From Afipia birgiae 34632 (GTDB lineage: Bacteria > Pseudomonadota > Alphaproteobacteria > Rhizobiales > Xanthobacteraceae): a stretch of 64,000 bases of DNA. Within the stretch, counting starts at the first letter, position 1. The number at the start of each line of letters is the position of its first letter. The notes under the pieces are model-generated. The model saw only the letters and a list, made by a program, of their open reading frames with translations, did no database searches and had not been told where the DNA came from. Where the stretch lies: NCBI RefSeq assembly GCF_000308295.2, contig NZ_HG326652.1, forward strand, positions 863,420 to 927,419. Reading direction: 5' to 3'. The position numbers were made by a program, and so were the translations under genes. Below, in pieces: positions 17,598 to 27,816 of the stretch.

Positions 17598-20500
17598 ATG
17601 ATGACAGGCGCACGAAGCGGCGCGGCCGCGATCCTCTTCTCGCTCTGCTCACTCACAGCCATTGTTCCTGCCTCCGCACTGGAACTCGAGCAGGCGCGCG
17701 AGCGCTGCCGCGCTTCCATCGGCATGCCGACATATCAAGCCTGCAAGCAGGGGGGCGGTCAGCACGACGCTTGCAAGGCAAGGGCAAAGGCCGCTGCTAC
17801 TCCCTGCGTGAGGAACGCAATGATGGCCGCGCGCCCGAAGGCTGCGCTGTTCGACGCCGCCAAGGTGTCGGCGCCGAAGAAGGAGGATATCGCAGCAGGC
17901 GCCGCGGCTTTGGCGAAGACCACCGCAACGCTGGTGGCGCCACCGCGAACGGTTTCGGACATCACGGCCATTCTTGACCAGCAGAAACCCGATCCGGCGA
18001 AGATTTCCGAACTGACGGCGACCGCCGATGCGCCGGTGCCTGCCGGCTTGAAGGGAAACGAGCTTGCGGCGTTTCACTACAAGCGCGGGCAGGCGCGAAC
18101 GCTGGTCGGACGCAACGCTGAAGCGCTTGCGGATGCTGAACTGACTGTGTGCCTTGGTAAGGGCGAGGACGTCAAGGTCTTTGCCCGCTACGAACAGTTC
18201 CTGATGCGGCGCCTCCGCGAAGCCGGCGAGAACAAGCGTGCTGACGGTATAGCTGCGAGACAGATCGCCGCCGCAAACAGTCAGCCCAAAGGAAAGGGAC
18301 GGCTCTTCGGTCTGTATCTGGGGCAGGTGGTCGGGCTGATCCGGTCAGGCGACATCAATGCTGCCGAATCCTATGCCGCCCGCAATCGTTCGTTGCTGGC
18401 TGAGGCGCAGCGCTGGCCGGTGTTCCCGATCTATGGAATGAGCTGGCAGGCGATCATCGAAGACGGCAATGCGCGCGTCGCCGAAGCGCGGGGCCGGTTT
18501 ACCGATGCGGAGGCCGCGTATCGCAAGTCCGCGGTGTTTTACACGAACGCGCTCGCCACCATGTCGCAGTGGGAAACCAAGCCCGCCGAAGGCGAGATGG
18601 AACGGTTCGCCGATTGGGCCACGGCGTTTGAAGGCCGTACCAAGGTCAAGCAGGGGCGTGTCGGCGAGGGAGAAGCGGACGTGCGGCGCGCGCTGCTCAG
18701 CCGCCTCAGCAAATCGGGAAAATTCCATGCGGACACCGCGGGAATTCTCTCGGTGTTCGTGTATGTGGTTCAGGAGCAGGGCCGTTACGCGGAAGCAGAG
18801 CAGCTTCAGCGTGAAGTTATCAGTATCTACAAGGGACTCGGTTACGCCGAGGACGCCGGTCCGATGGTCAACGCCAATGTCTTCCTTGCGCAGATTTTGA
18901 ATCTTGAGCGCAAGTACGACGAGGCGACGAAGCTCTACGATCAGGTCGATGTCTGGACCGCGAAGTGGGAGCCCTCGCGCAGGGAAAACATCAGTGGCGG
19001 CCCCGCGCGCGTCTCCATCATGCTGACGCAGGGCAACTACGACAACGCGCTTGAAATTGCGCAGCGATCGTACGAGCGCGAAAAGGCCCGTTCGGGCGAG
19101 AAGAGTCTCAACACCGCGGTTAACCGCGGCTATTACGCCGTGACGCTGGCGCGCAAGGGGCGGGTCCCCGAAGCGCTGCAGGCGTTCAAGGATTCGATCC
19201 CGATCCTGCAGACGGCATCCGGCGGCAGTGATGACGATGCCGGATCGACGGCGGCAGCACGCGAAGGCCGCCTTCGTTTCGTGGTCGAAGGTTATCTCCG
19301 CACACTGGCGCTCAATCCGGCGATAGCGCCCCCCAATGTCGCAGAGGAAACCTTTGCCTATGCCGACGTGCTGCGCGGACAATCGGTGCAGCGCGCGTTG
19401 CAGGCATCGTCCGCCCGTGCGTCCACCAGCAATCCGGAACTCGCCAAGCTGATGCGTAACTCGCAGGACAACGAAAAGCGGATCGGTGCGGCGGTTGCCA
19501 CGTTGAACAACCTGCTGACGCTTCCGCCTGCCGAACGCGAGGAGAAGGCAGTCAAGGCAACGCAGGTGGAAATCGCGGCGTTGCAGGCAGCGCGCACGCA
19601 AACGCTGAACGACATTGCCAAGAAGTTTCCCGACTACGGCAATCTGGTGAACCCGCCGCCGCCGAACGCGAGCGATCTGCAAAAGCAACTCACGGACGAC
19701 GAGGCGCTGCTGTCGTTCTACTTCGGCCGCTTCGACAGTTTCGTCTGGGTGCTGCGCAAGGGCGCGCCGGTGCAGTTCGCCCGGATCAAGATGACGCTCG
19801 GTGACCTGAATACGACCGTGACCAAGCTGCGCGAGGCGCTGGAGCCGAAGGCGGCGATGATCTCGGACATCCCCACATTCGACGTGAAGCTGGCGGCGCA
19901 GCTCTATGATCAGTTGCTGAAGCCGCTGGAGAGCGACTGGAAGCCGGCGAAAAGTCTGATCGTCGTGACCAACGGCGCGCTCGGCCTGCTGCCGCTGTCG
20001 CTGCTGCCGACCGCGGCCGCAGAGGTCAAGACGGACGACGATCCGCTGTTTGCAAGTTACCGCAACGTGCCGTGGCTGGCGCGAACCCACGCGGTGACTT
20101 TGGTGCCCTCGGCATCCGCGCTGCAGACCCTGCGCAAGCTGCCGGCGGGCAAGGCCACGCGGCAGGATCTGATCGCATTCGGCGATCCTTACTTCAGCAA
20201 GGAGCAGGCTGACGATGCGGAAAGGACCGGCAAGCCGATCCAGGTCGCCGACGCATCGCTCGCGACGCGCGGTGTGCCGCTGAAGCGCCGCAACAGTCCG
20301 CAGCTTGAGGGTGTCGACAGCGCACAGCTCGGCCAGTTGCCGCGCCTGCCGGACACGTCCGATGAACTGACGTCCATCGCGCTGGTGCTGCAGGCGGACC
20401 CGACCAAGGTTCTCAACCTCGGCAAGGACGCGAACGAGAAGAAGGTGAAGTCGATGGACCTTTCGGGGTTCAAGATCGTCGCCTTCGCAACCCACGGATT

Positions 20501-20966
20501 GGTGCCGGGCGAACTCGATGGCCTGACGCAACCGGCGCTGGCGCTGTCCGCGCCCGCGCTGTCGGATTCCGACGGTGACGGGCTGCTGACGATGGAAGAA
20601 ATCCTGTCGCTGAAACTCGACGCCGATTGGGTCGTGCTGTCCGCGTGCAACACGGCTGCCGGGGCCGGGGCGGGCGCTGAAGCCGCATCGGGTCTCGGCC
20701 GTGCGTTCTTCTATGCAGGTACGCGCGCGCTGCTCGTGACGAACTGGTCCGTGCACTCGCAATCGGCGCGTGAACTGGTGACCGACCTGTTCAAACGGCA
20801 GGCGAACGATCCGAAACTGACGCGCGGCGAGGCGTTGCGGCAGGCGATGATGGCGCTCGCAGACGGACCGGGCTATCTCGGCGCGGACGGCAAGACGGAA
20901 TTCGCCTACGCGCATCCGTTGTTCTGGGCGCCATACTCGATCATTGGCGACGGCGGCGGGCGCTGA
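17598..20966 (+). CDS. Exported TPR-CHAT domain protein
   Basis: A 1122-aa protein is read from ATG 17598 (GGGAGCA upstream), with a signal peptide ending near ALA at about residue 27. A Cys-containing N-terminal segment and a long helical region with TPR-like repeats (about 170-640) follow, then a CHAT caspase-like domain (about 740-1120). The candidate dyad is His966 in FATHGLV and Cys1017 in VVLSACNTAA. CHAT proteases act in programmed death (separase/caspase relatives) or in secreted sensor roles; most TPR-CHAT proteins of alphaproteobacteria are uncharacterised. The signal peptide argues for a periplasmic protein, unlike the cytoplasmic CHAT proteases of type III-E CRISPR. The frame continues upstream to 17487 but without a ribosome site. 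Confidence 0.87.
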   Translation: MMTGARSGAAAILFSLCSLTAIVPASALELEQARERCRASIGMPTYQACKQGGGQHDACKARAKAAATPCVRNAMMAARPKAALFDAAKVSAPKKEDIAAGAAALAKTTATLVAPPRTVSDITAILDQQKPDPAKISELTATADAPVPAGLKGNELAAFHYKRGQARTLVGRNAEALADAELTVCLGKGEDVKVFARYEQFLMRRLREAGENKRADGIAARQIAAANSQPKGKGRLFGLYLGQVVGLIRSGDINAAESYAARNRSLLAEAQRWPVFPIYGMSWQAIIEDGNARVAEARGRFTDAEAAYRKSAVFYTNALATMSQWETKPAEGEMERFADWATAFEGRTKVKQGRVGEGEADVRRALLSRLSKSGKFHADTAGILSVFVYVVQEQGRYAEAEQLQREVISIYKGLGYAEDAGPMVNANVFLAQILNLERKYDEATKLYDQVDVWTAKWEPSRRENISGGPARVSIMLTQGNYDNALEIAQRSYEREKARSGEKSLNTAVNRGYYAVTLARKGRVPEALQAFKDSIPILQTASGGSDDDAGSTAAAREGRLRFVVEGYLRTLALNPAIAPPNVAEETFAYADVLRGQSVQRALQASSARASTSNPELAKLMRNSQDNEKRIGAAVATLNNLLTLPPAEREEKAVKATQVEIAALQAARTQTLNDIAKKFPDYGNLVNPPPPNASDLQKQLTDDEALLSFYFGRFDSFVWVLRKGAPVQFARIKMTLGDLNTTVTKLREALEPKAAMISDIPTFDVKLAAQLYDQLLKPLESDWKPAKSLIVVTNGALGLLPLSLLPTAAAEVKTDDDPLFASYRNVPWLARTHAVTLVPSASALQTLRKLPAGKATRQDLIAFGDPYFSKEQADDAERTGKPIQVADASLATRGVPLKRRNSPQLEGVDSAQLGQLPRLPDTSDELTSIALVLQADPTKVLNLGKDANEKKVKSMDLSGFKIVAFATHGLVPGELDGLTQPALALSAPALSDSDGDGLLTMEEILSLKLDADWVVLSACNTAAGAGAGAEAASGLGRAFFYAGTRALLVTNWSVHSQSARELVTDLFKRQANDPKLTRGEALRQAMMALADGPGYLGADGKTEFAYAHPLFWAPYSIIGDGGGR

Positions 20967-21016
20967 AAGTCGTCACGGGCAAATCGCGGTCAAGACCGCG
21001 CCGCTGCGGTGTCGAT

Positions 21017-21538
21017 CTAGCTCTTGCTGTCGCGCCGGGCTTGCGCGGATTTGGTCGCTTGAGAGGTGCTGCCAATCCGCTTGCCCGAGATGATGGTTCT
21101 GCGGCGACGGGTGGGATTTGGAGCCATGCCGTCTTTCGCTGTCTGGCCTGGGGCCGGGCTGGTGAAGTTCGCCGCTCGCCGCATTGCAAGGGCACGCCGG
21201 GCAGCGTCGACATTGGTGGCGCGCGCTTCAAGGTTGCGGATGCGCGTGGTTTCCTTGTTCACGCGTTTCAACGCATTGGCGAAAACCTGTTTGCGCTGTT
21301 GCGGCTGTTCGCTGGTGCCCGGAAAGCTGCCGCCACGCGGCTCCGCTTTCCCCCGGCGCTCCCGCTGCTTCTGGCGCGCCAGCGTCCGCTCCTTGTCGCG
21401 CATCCGCCGAAGCTGGCTTTGCAGCGACACGAGGCCATCAAGGTCGAGGGCATACAGATCAGGGTGATGCGACCCTTTGATCACGCCATATTCCTCGTGG
21501 CTTAGCACGCTGCGCTCGAACTTGCATGATATGGACAT
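21017..21538 (-). CDS. Conserved hypothetical basic protein
   Basis: The 173-aa protein is read from ATG 21538, which has a strong AGGAGAACG site; the ATG 45 nt upstream has none. The protein is strikingly hydrophilic and basic: it opens MSISCKFERSVLSHEEYGVIK, passes through a helical region with Arg/Lys/Gln-rich segments (about 45-130), and ends in an RRRR-containing tail. No signal peptide, membrane segment or known domain is visible. Nucleic-acid binding is possible from composition only. It is convergent with the CHAT gene. Confidence 0.6.
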   Translation of the reverse strand: MSISCKFERSVLSHEEYGVIKGSHHPDLYALDLDGLVSLQSQLRRMRDKERTLARQKQRERRGKAEPRGGSFPGTSEQPQQRKQVFANALKRVNKETTRIRNLEARATNVDAARRALAMRRAANFTSPAPGQTAKDGMAPNPTRRRRTIISGKRIGSTSQATKSAQARRDSKS

Positions 21539-21711
21539 CGTTCGTTCTCCTGCTACGACGTTCCCGTTCCGCAGAAAAATCATGCCATAGAAAAACAGGA
21601 GCGGCGAACTCGTTTTAACGGGCGCGCATCAACCTTCCGGGAGAACGGCACCCGCCTTCCGCAAAGCTGCGGCGTGCTGTAGAGTTGCGGTATTGCTAAG
21701 GAGATTTTCTC

Positions 21712-22164
21712 ATGCGGCGTTTTTGGATATTTCTGGGGTGCACGATTGTCGTTGCGGCTTTTCTGGCAGCCGGAGAGTCGAAGGCCGGCACGGTTCTCAT
21801 TTCCGCCGACGAGGCCAAGCTGCCGCCGCCGAAAGGCGCAGTCGGCGTGGCGACCCGCGGAATTACCCGCGGACCGAAGGTTGCGTTTGTCGGCACAGCG
21901 GATGCGACACAATCGCCGATGCGTCTGCAATTGAAGTTCGAGTCGTTCGGCGGAGCCAAGATCGATACGGATTCATTGAAGGTGACCTACATGAAGAGCC
22001 CGTCTGTCGACCTGACGCCGCGGCTCAAGCCTTTCGTGAAACCGGACGGGATCGATATGCCCGATGCGGAACTGCCGGCCGGTGATCACGTCATTCGTGT
22101 GGATGTGAAAGATTCAGAGGGCCGCGCGGCGACGACGAGTTTCACCCTCAAAGTCGCGCCCTGA
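21712..22164 (+). CDS. Small exported protein, beta-rich
   Basis: The 150-aa protein has AAGGAGATTTTCTC before ATG 21712 and a signal peptide (hydrophobic 5-20, ending near KAG at about 25). The mature part has alternating hydrophobic residues ending in HVIRVDVKDSEGRAATTSFTLKV, which resembles an Ig-like or CopC-like beta sandwich. There are no Cys pairs or metal motifs. It is followed at 5 nt by a zinc-ribbon protein gene, so the three to four genes 21712-23198 appear to be one operon. The function is unknown. Confidence 0.65.
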   Translation: MRRFWIFLGCTIVVAAFLAAGESKAGTVLISADEAKLPPPKGAVGVATRGITRGPKVAFVGTADATQSPMRLQLKFESFGGAKIDTDSLKVTYMKSPSVDLTPRLKPFVKPDGIDMPDAELPAGDHVIRVDVKDSEGRAATTSFTLKVAP

Positions 22165-22169
22165 GCCGT

Positions 22170-22385
22170 ATGATTGCCGCTTGCCCCTTTTGTGCGCAGC
22201 CCACTGTCCCGCAAGCGCTGGTGTGCAGTTCCTGTTCGCGCGACATCACGATTCCGGAAACGCTGCTTGCCGAGCGGGACGACCTGATCCGCAAGCGTGC
22301 TCTCGCCAGCGAAGAACTGGCGCAGGCGAAAGCGGAGCTTGAGGCGCTCCGGCGCCGCCAGCGCATCTCATTGCGGCGGAGTTGA
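22170..22385 (+). CDS. Short zinc-ribbon/coiled-coil protein
   Basis: The 71-aa protein has a treble-Cys zinc ribbon at its very start: Cys5, Cys8, Cys19 and Cys22 (CX2C-X10-CX2C). A charged amphipathic helix, probably a coiled coil (about 35-65), follows and ends in an Arg-rich tail. The zinc ribbon has the same spacing and the same ALVC..CSRD core as the N-terminus of the membrane protein at 22431, so the two are paralogous in that part. It lacks membrane segments and is likely cytoplasmic. It starts 5 nt after the preceding stop. Confidence 0.65.
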   Translation: MIAACPFCAQPTVPQALVCSSCSRDITIPETLLAERDDLIRKRALASEELAQAKAELEALRRRQRISLRRS

Positions 22386-22386
22386 T

Positions 22387-22431
22387 ATGTCCAAGTCGTT
22401 TATTTTCAACTCCCACGCGTCGGCCATCTGA
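22387..22431 (+). CDS. 14-codon coupling ORF
   Basis: ATG 22387 has GGAG upstream and encodes only MSKSFIFNSHASAI; its TGA overlaps the ATG of the next gene as TGATG. It bridges the gap between the two zinc-ribbon genes and could pass ribosomes to the second one. It is too short to judge as a protein. Confidence 0.4.
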   Translation: MSKSFIFNSHASAI

Positions 22432-23198
22432 TGGAATGTCCGTTCTGCGCCGAGAAGGTGAAAGACGAGGCGCTTGTCTGCAAGCACTGCTCGCGCGACC
22501 TTCGGGTGGTGCGCCCGGTACTTCTTGAAATCGAGGGCGTCGTCGCGGACATCGAAAAGATCCGGCGTGAGTTCGACAACGTCAGCGCGCGGCTTTACCG
22601 CCGCCGCCATCCGGTCAGATCCTTCGCCACTCACAGCATCGGCTACATTCTGATTCCGGCGGTCTTGCTGGTGGCGGCGCATGTTATCGTCACCATCGTG
22701 CTGAATGTGTCGCCACTGTATCTGCGCATCGCCTCGGTGCTCATTCCGCTGCCGTTCGGCTTCGCGATCTTCGCGGTCCAGAAAGTCGGATATCGCGGCG
22801 CCGCCCTCGCTGGAGTCGTCACGGCGTTGCTCGCCGTGTTTTGCATGCTGACCGTGACCGGCCTGAACGACCACGTTCCGATTTTGCCTGCATCCTGGAT
22901 TGAATGGCGCGAGGTGCTTGAATATTCGGCGAGCATCGCTCTGGCCTTCCTGACCGGAAACATTCTCGGCATCCTGATGCTGCAGCTTCTGGCGAGTTCG
23001 CTGTCTCAAGGCGACCGGCCAAACGCTGCGGCCTATCGCGCGGCGCGGCTGCTCGGGCCTTATGTTGGAGAAGATCAGCTTCGGCGCCGCGCCCGGATCA
23101 TTCAGGAACTGATGAAGACCGCCGGCCCGCTTCTTGGCATCTTGTCCACAGCTGCAGGTTCGATATATGCGGGCCTCAAGGGGATCCTTGGCTCATAG
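22431..23198 (+). CDS. Zinc-ribbon membrane protein
   Basis: The 255-aa protein begins with a zinc ribbon (Cys3, Cys6, Cys17, Cys20) and a short coiled coil (about 30-60). Three to four hydrophobic segments follow (about 70-90, 96-120, 124-145 and 162-190). A soluble helical tail (about 195-235) and a final hydrophobic Gly/Ala-rich end complete it. The N-terminal ribbon faces the cytoplasm if the positive-inside rule holds. Zinc-ribbon plus membrane proteins of this kind are common and unassigned. The start overlaps the stop of the 14-codon ORF. Confidence 0.7.
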   Translation: MECPFCAEKVKDEALVCKHCSRDLRVVRPVLLEIEGVVADIEKIRREFDNVSARLYRRRHPVRSFATHSIGYILIPAVLLVAAHVIVTIVLNVSPLYLRIASVLIPLPFGFAIFAVQKVGYRGAALAGVVTALLAVFCMLTVTGLNDHVPILPASWIEWREVLEYSASIALAFLTGNILGILMLQLLASSLSQGDRPNAAAYRAARLLGPYVGEDQLRRRARIIQELMKTAGPLLGILSTAAGSIYAGLKGILGS

Positions 23199-23536
23199 CA
23201 GCCAGTCAGGGCCGCCAGCGGAGTTCCACGGCCCAAGGCCCGTGTCATTCCCGCAACGCTGCAATGAATTCGACGAGCCAAGCTCCTGAAAACGCGCAAA
23301 ATTGCGCCAAGATCACGGTGTTGGGTACTTCGGTGATTAGCGAATTCTTGATAGTCGGGTGGCACCATGGTTGGCTAGGGCCTGATGATCGGGATTCGAT
23401 TGAACCGTGATTCGTGCGGCAAATGGAGTGGTGGGTCTTTTTTGGTACGGTTTTTGCTCTATCTAAACATTATTCCGGTGTGTACCGGGATGGGGCAAAC
23501 CTCTGAGACAAGATCGAGCGGCGGACGGAGATAGGA
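23199..23536. other. Region upstream of clpX
   Basis: This 338-bp interval has no gene. It contains an inverted GCGCAA-AA-TTGCGC at 23294-23307 and AT-rich sequence at about 23435-23475 where the clpX promoter probably lies, but I cannot assign -35/-10 boxes with confidence. Confidence 0.4.
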
Positions 23537-24811
23537 ATGAGCAAGGTCGGTACGAGCGATTCAAAGAACACTCTCTATTGCTCGTTCTGCGGGAAGAGCC
23601 AGCACGAAGTCCGCAAACTCATTGCGGGCCCGACCGTATTCATCTGCGATGAATGCGTCGAATTGTGCATGGACATCATCCGCGAGGAGAACAAGTCGTC
23701 GCTGGTGAAGTCGCGCGATGGCATTCCCACGCCGAAGGAAATTTGCAAGGTTCTGGACGACTACGTGATCGGTCAGCAGCACGCCAAGAAAGTGCTCTCG
23801 GTTGCAGTCCACAACCACTACAAGCGCCTCAATCACCAGACCAAGCACAACGACGTTGAGCTTGCGAAGTCGAACATCCTGCTGATCGGTCCCACCGGTT
23901 CGGGCAAGACCCTGCTTGCGCAGACGCTCGCCCGTATCCTCGACGTGCCGTTCACGATGGCCGACGCGACGACGCTGACCGAAGCCGGTTACGTCGGTGA
24001 GGACGTCGAGAACATCATCCTGAAGCTGCTGCAGGCCGCCGACTACAACGTCGAGCGCGCGCAGCGCGGCATCGTCTACATCGACGAAATCGACAAGATC
24101 TCGCGCAAGTCCGACAACCCATCGATCACCCGCGACGTGTCGGGCGAGGGCGTGCAGCAGGCCTTGCTGAAGATCATGGAAGGCACCGTGGCTTCCGTGC
24201 CGCCGCAGGGTGGCCGCAAGCATCCGCAGCAGGAGTTCCTGCAGGTGGACACGACCAACATCCTCTTCATCTGCGGTGGTGCGTTCTCGGGCCTCGAGAA
24301 GATCATCTCGTCGCGCGGCCGGACCACGTCGATCGGTTTCGCAGCGCAGGTTCTGGCTCCGGAAGACCGTCGCACCGGCGAAATCTTCCGCGAGGTCGAG
24401 CCTGAGGATTTGCTGAAGTACGGTCTGATCCCGGAATTCGTCGGCCGTCTGCCGGTTGTGGCGACGCTCGAGGATCTGGATGAGGCTTCGCTGAAGAAGA
24501 TCCTGACCGATCCGAAGAACGCGCTGGTGAAACAGTACCAGCGCCTGTTCGAAATGGAGAATATCGAGCTGACCTTCGCCGACGAGGCGCTTGGCGCGGT
24601 GGCCCGCAAGGCCATCGAGCGCAAGACCGGCGCGCGCGGGTTGCGGTCGATCCTCGAAAGCATCCTGCTCGAGACCATGTTCGACCTTCCGGGCCTGGAA
24701 GGCGTCGAAGAAGTTGTGATCTCGCGCGAAGTGGTCGAGGCGACGGCGCGTCCGCTCTACATCTACGCGGACCGTTCGGACCGCGCCGCAGAGACCAGCG
24801 CCAGCGCCTGA
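23537..24811 (+). CDS. clpX: ATP-dependent Clp protease ATP-binding subunit
   Basis: The 424-aa AAA+ unfoldase has all family parts. The N-terminal zinc-binding domain holds [11 protein letters not shown] and CDECVELC (about 14-43); the Walker A is GPTGSGKT, the Walker B region VYIDEIDKI, the sensor [10 protein letters not shown], and the [18 protein letters not shown] loop is intact. ClpX recognises substrates, including ssrA-tagged proteins, and feeds them to ClpP. GGAGATAGG precedes ATG 23537, and its own terminator follows. Confidence 0.98.
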   Translation: MSKVGTSDSKNTLYCSFCGKSQHEVRKLIAGPTVFICDECVELCMDIIREENKSSLVKSRDGIPTPKEICKVLDDYVIGQQHAKKVLSVAVHNHYKRLNHQTKHNDVELAKSNILLIGPTGSGKTLLAQTLARILDVPFTMADATTLTEAGYVGEDVENIILKLLQAADYNVERAQRGIVYIDEIDKISRKSDNPSITRDVSGEGVQQALLKIMEGTVASVPPQGGRKHPQQEFLQVDTTNILFICGGAFSGLEKIISSRGRTTSIGFAAQVLAPEDRRTGEIFREVEPEDLLKYGLIPEFVGRLPVVATLEDLDEASLKKILTDPKNALVKQYQRLFEMENIELTFADEALGAVARKAIERKTGARGLRSILESILLETMFDLPGLEGVEEVVISREVVEATARPLYIYADRSDRAAETSASA

Positions 24812-24846
24812 GCGGGTTCATAGGAACCGTTGAGGTTGTCAACAGG

Positions 24847-24879
24847 AAACGGCTGCCGATACCCTTCGGCAGCCGTTTC
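24847..24879 (+). terminator. Intrinsic terminator of clpX
   Basis: AAACGGCTGCCGA and TCGGCAGCCGTTT form a 13-bp stem with a short TACCCT loop, then TCTGCGTCTT. It ends transcription before the lon leader. Confidence 0.85.
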
Positions 24880-25143
24880 TGCGTCTTGTGCGACGTTAGA
24901 ATAAACCAAGATTGGCGGGGGTTTTCGCTCTCTTGACACCCCCATGCGCCATAGCCACCTAATGATGTGCTGCGGACAAAACCTCGCAAGATTCGCAGTA
25001 AATCGACCCGGGCAGGGAGAGGCCGCGATGCGGCCGCTGGCTCAAAAGAGCTCTTTCTTTATCCGGTACACAAGGCACCTTGTGGCAGTCGCGTCAGGAA
25101 CGGCGGATTGCGTGCAAGGGGGCGCAACAAAGGGAATATAGGC

Positions 25144-27570
25144 ATGACAACTGCCTCAAAGCCTCGGCCAACCATCGTTCACGGTGAAAGCCACTCCTAT
25201 CCGGTGCTGCCGCTTCGCGACATCGTCGTCTTCCCGCACATGATCGTGCCGCTGTTCGTCGGCCGCGAGAAATCGATCAAGGCGCTCGAAGAGGTGATGA
25301 AGAACGATGCGCTGATTTTCCTCGCGACGCAGAAGAACGCGTCCGATGACGATCCGGCTCCCGATTCAATTTACGAGATCGGTACGCTCGCCAGCGTGCT
25401 GCAGCTCCTGAAACTTCCTGACGGCACCGTGAAGGTGCTGGTGGAGGGTCTCGAGCGCGCCAAGGCTGGCAAGTATTCCGATCGCAGCGACTTCTATGAA
25501 GCTGAAGCCGTGGCGCTTGCCGACGTCGACGCCAAGAGCGTCGAGGCGGAAGCGTTGTCGCGTTCGGTCGTCTCCGACTTCGAGAGCTATGTGAAGCTGA
25601 ACAAGAAGATTTCCGCCGAAGTGGTGGGCGTCGTTCAGCAGATCACGGATTTCGCGAAGCTCGCGGACACCGTGGCGTCGCACCTCGCCGTCAAGATTTC
25701 CGACCGCCAGACCATCCTGGAAACGTTGTCCGTCTCCCAGCGCCTTGAGAAGGTGATGGGCCTGATGGAGAGCGAAATCTCGGTGCTGCAGGTCGAGAAG
25801 AAGATCCGCTCGCGCGTCAAGCGCCAGATGGAGAAGACCCAGCGCGAGTACTACCTCAACGAGCAGATGAAGGCGATCCAGAAGGAACTCGGCGACGACG
25901 AAGGTCGCGACGAGCTGGCCGATCTGGAAGAGAAGATCAACAAGACCAAGCTCTCGAAGGAAGCTCGCGAGAAGGCTCAGCACGAGCTGAAGAAGCTGCG
26001 GCAGATGTCTCCGATGTCCGCCGAGGCAACGGTCGTGCGCAACTATCTCGACTGGCTGCTGTCGATTCCATGGGGCAAGAAGTCCAAGGTCAAGAAGGAC
26101 CTCGTTGCCGCGCAGGAAGTGCTCGACTCGGATCACTACGGGCTTGAGAAGGTCAAGGACCGCATCGTCGAGTATCTCGCCGTGCAGTCCCGCGCCAACA
26201 AGCTGACCGGACCGATCCTGTGCCTCGTCGGCCCTCCGGGCGTCGGCAAGACCTCGCTTGGCAAGTCGATCGCGAAGGCGACCGGACGTGAGTTCGTGCG
26301 CGTGTCGCTGGGCGGCGTGCGGGACGAAGCGGAAATCCGCGGACACCGCCGCACCTACATCGGCTCGATGCCCGGCAAGATCATCCAGTCGATGCGCAAG
26401 GCGAAGACCTCGAACCCGCTGTTCCTGCTGGACGAGATCGACAAGATGGGCGCGGACTTCCGCGGCGATCCGTCGTCGGCTTTGCTTGAGGTCCTGGACC
26501 CCGAGCAGAACGGGACGTTCAACGATCACTACCTCGAAGTGGATTACGACCTCTCCAACGTGATGTTCATCACGACCGCGAATACGCTCAATATTCCCGG
26601 ACCGCTGATGGACCGCATGGAGATCATCCGCATCGCCGGCTACACCGAGAACGAGAAGGTCGAGATTGCCCGCAAGCATCTCCTCCCGAACGCCATCTCG
26701 AAGCACGGTCTGAACTCGAAGGAGTTCTCGATCGACGACGAGGCGCTGTCGTTCCTGATCCGCCGCTACACCCGCGAAGCGGGCGTGCGTAACCTCGAGC
26801 GTGAGATTTCGACACTCGCCCGCAAGGCGGTGAAGGAGTTGATGATCTCGAAGAAGAAGTCGGTGAAGGTCACTGCGGCCGTGGTCGAGGAGTTCCTCGG
26901 CGTGCCGAAGTATCGTTACGGCGAGATCGAGAGCGACGACCAGGTTGGCGTCGTGACCGGTCTGGCGTGGACGGACGTCGGCGGCGAGCTGCTCACCATC
27001 GAAAGCGTCATGATGCCCGGCAAGGGCCGCATGACGGTGACGGGCAACCTGCGCGACGTGATGAAGGAGTCGATCTCGGCTGCTGCGTCCTACGTCCGCT
27101 CGCGAGCGATCAACTACGGCATCGAGCCGCCGTTGTTCGAGCGTCGTGACATCCACGTGCACGTGCCGGAAGGCGCGACGCCGAAGGATGGCCCGTCGGC
27201 CGGTGTTGCGATGACGACGTCCATCGTCTCGGTGCTGACCGGCATTCCGATCCGGCATGATGTCGCCATGACCGGCGAGATCACGCTGCGGGGACGGGTG
27301 CTGCCGATCGGCGGTCTGAAGGAGAAGCTGCTTGCGGCCGCGCGTGGCGGCATCAAGACGGTCTTCATTCCTGAGGACAACGCCAAGGACCTCACGGAGA
27401 TTTCCGACGCCATCAAGGGCGGCATGGAGATCATCCCGGTCGCGCGGATGGACGAAGTGCTGGCCAAGGCGCTGGTGCGGGTTCCGACCCCGATCGTCTG
27501 GGAAGAGGATGTCAAGGCGCTGGCAAAGCCTGACGCCGATGAGGCTGCGGGCGGCCTGACCGCACACTGA
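25144..27570 (+). CDS. lon: ATP-dependent protease Lon
   Basis: The 808-aa protein starts at ATG 25144 (AAAGGGAAT before it); the upstream frame extension from 24967 is not homologous to Lon. It has the N-terminal LON substrate domain ([15 protein letters not shown]), a coiled-coil central part, Walker [13 protein letters not shown], Walker [11 protein letters not shown], and the serine-lysine protease domain with Ser685 in DGPSAGV and Lys728 in GGLKEK. It degrades misfolded and regulatory proteins in the cytoplasm. A TTGACA at 24933-24938 with CCCCCAT close behind may belong to its promoter; heat-shock control is expected but not clear from the bases. Confidence 0.98.
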   Translation: MTTASKPRPTIVHGESHSYPVLPLRDIVVFPHMIVPLFVGREKSIKALEEVMKNDALIFLATQKNASDDDPAPDSIYEIGTLASVLQLLKLPDGTVKVLVEGLERAKAGKYSDRSDFYEAEAVALADVDAKSVEAEALSRSVVSDFESYVKLNKKISAEVVGVVQQITDFAKLADTVASHLAVKISDRQTILETLSVSQRLEKVMGLMESEISVLQVEKKIRSRVKRQMEKTQREYYLNEQMKAIQKELGDDEGRDELADLEEKINKTKLSKEAREKAQHELKKLRQMSPMSAEATVVRNYLDWLLSIPWGKKSKVKKDLVAAQEVLDSDHYGLEKVKDRIVEYLAVQSRANKLTGPILCLVGPPGVGKTSLGKSIAKATGREFVRVSLGGVRDEAEIRGHRRTYIGSMPGKIIQSMRKAKTSNPLFLLDEIDKMGADFRGDPSSALLEVLDPEQNGTFNDHYLEVDYDLSNVMFITTANTLNIPGPLMDRMEIIRIAGYTENEKVEIARKHLLPNAISKHGLNSKEFSIDDEALSFLIRRYTREAGVRNLEREISTLARKAVKELMISKKKSVKVTAAVVEEFLGVPKYRYGEIESDDQVGVVTGLAWTDVGGELLTIESVMMPGKGRMTVTGNLRDVMKESISAAASYVRSRAINYGIEPPLFERRDIHVHVPEGATPKDGPSAGVAMTTSIVSVLTGIPIRHDVAMTGEITLRGRVLPIGGLKEKLLAAARGGIKTVFIPEDNAKDLTEISDAIKGGMEIIPVARMDEVLAKALVRVPTPIVWEEDVKALAKPDADEAAGGLTAH

Positions 27571-27590
27571 GCGATACAGCAAAATGAATG

Positions 27591-27624
27591 GAAACGGCGT
27601 CCTTCGGGGCGCCGTTTTCTTTTT
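27591..27624 (+). terminator. Intrinsic terminator of lon
   Basis: GAAACGGCGTCC-TTCG-GGGCGCCGTTTTC followed by TTTTT gives a stable stem with an extra-stable UUCG loop. Confidence 0.9.
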
Positions 27625-27739
27625 GGACGACCGAGCCGCAGTGAGCGTCGTTTAGCGCGTGTGCTGCCGTTCAGCCTGGACGGCGCGCGCCCTTGCGGTC
27701 GCTGGTCTGGCGAAGGGATGCAATTGATATTCAGGGGAA

Positions 27740-27816
27740 TGGTAGGCGGTGACGGATTCGAACCGCCGACCCTCTCGGTGTAAACGAGATGCTCTAACCA
27801 GCTGAGCTAACCGCCC
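27740..27816 (-). tRNA. tRNA-Val (anticodon UAC)
   Basis: The 77-base gene on the minus strand starts GGGCGGTTAGCTCAG, with anticodon stem TCTCG/CGAGA around loop TTTACAC (UAC), T-arm GGTTCGAATCC and encoded CCA. The acceptor has a G1-U72 wobble. The anticodon identifies valine. Confidence 0.95.

Noticed and set aside
18345-20915. 856-codon minus-strand frame
   Set aside because: Antisense to the TPR-CHAT gene with Arg/Leu-rich shadow composition and no ribosome site.
24932-24955. CTTGACACCCCCATGCGCCATAG as an RpoH promoter of lon
   Set aside because: Spacing between CTTG and the CCAT block is too short or ambiguous; mentioned only in the lon entry.
24967-25143. N-terminal extension of Lon by 59 residues
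   Set aside because: The family begins at the [13 protein letters not shown] start with a ribosome site at 25144; the extension is basic and unlike Lon.
25366-27582. 738-codon minus-strand frame
   Set aside because: Antisense to lon; shadow frame.
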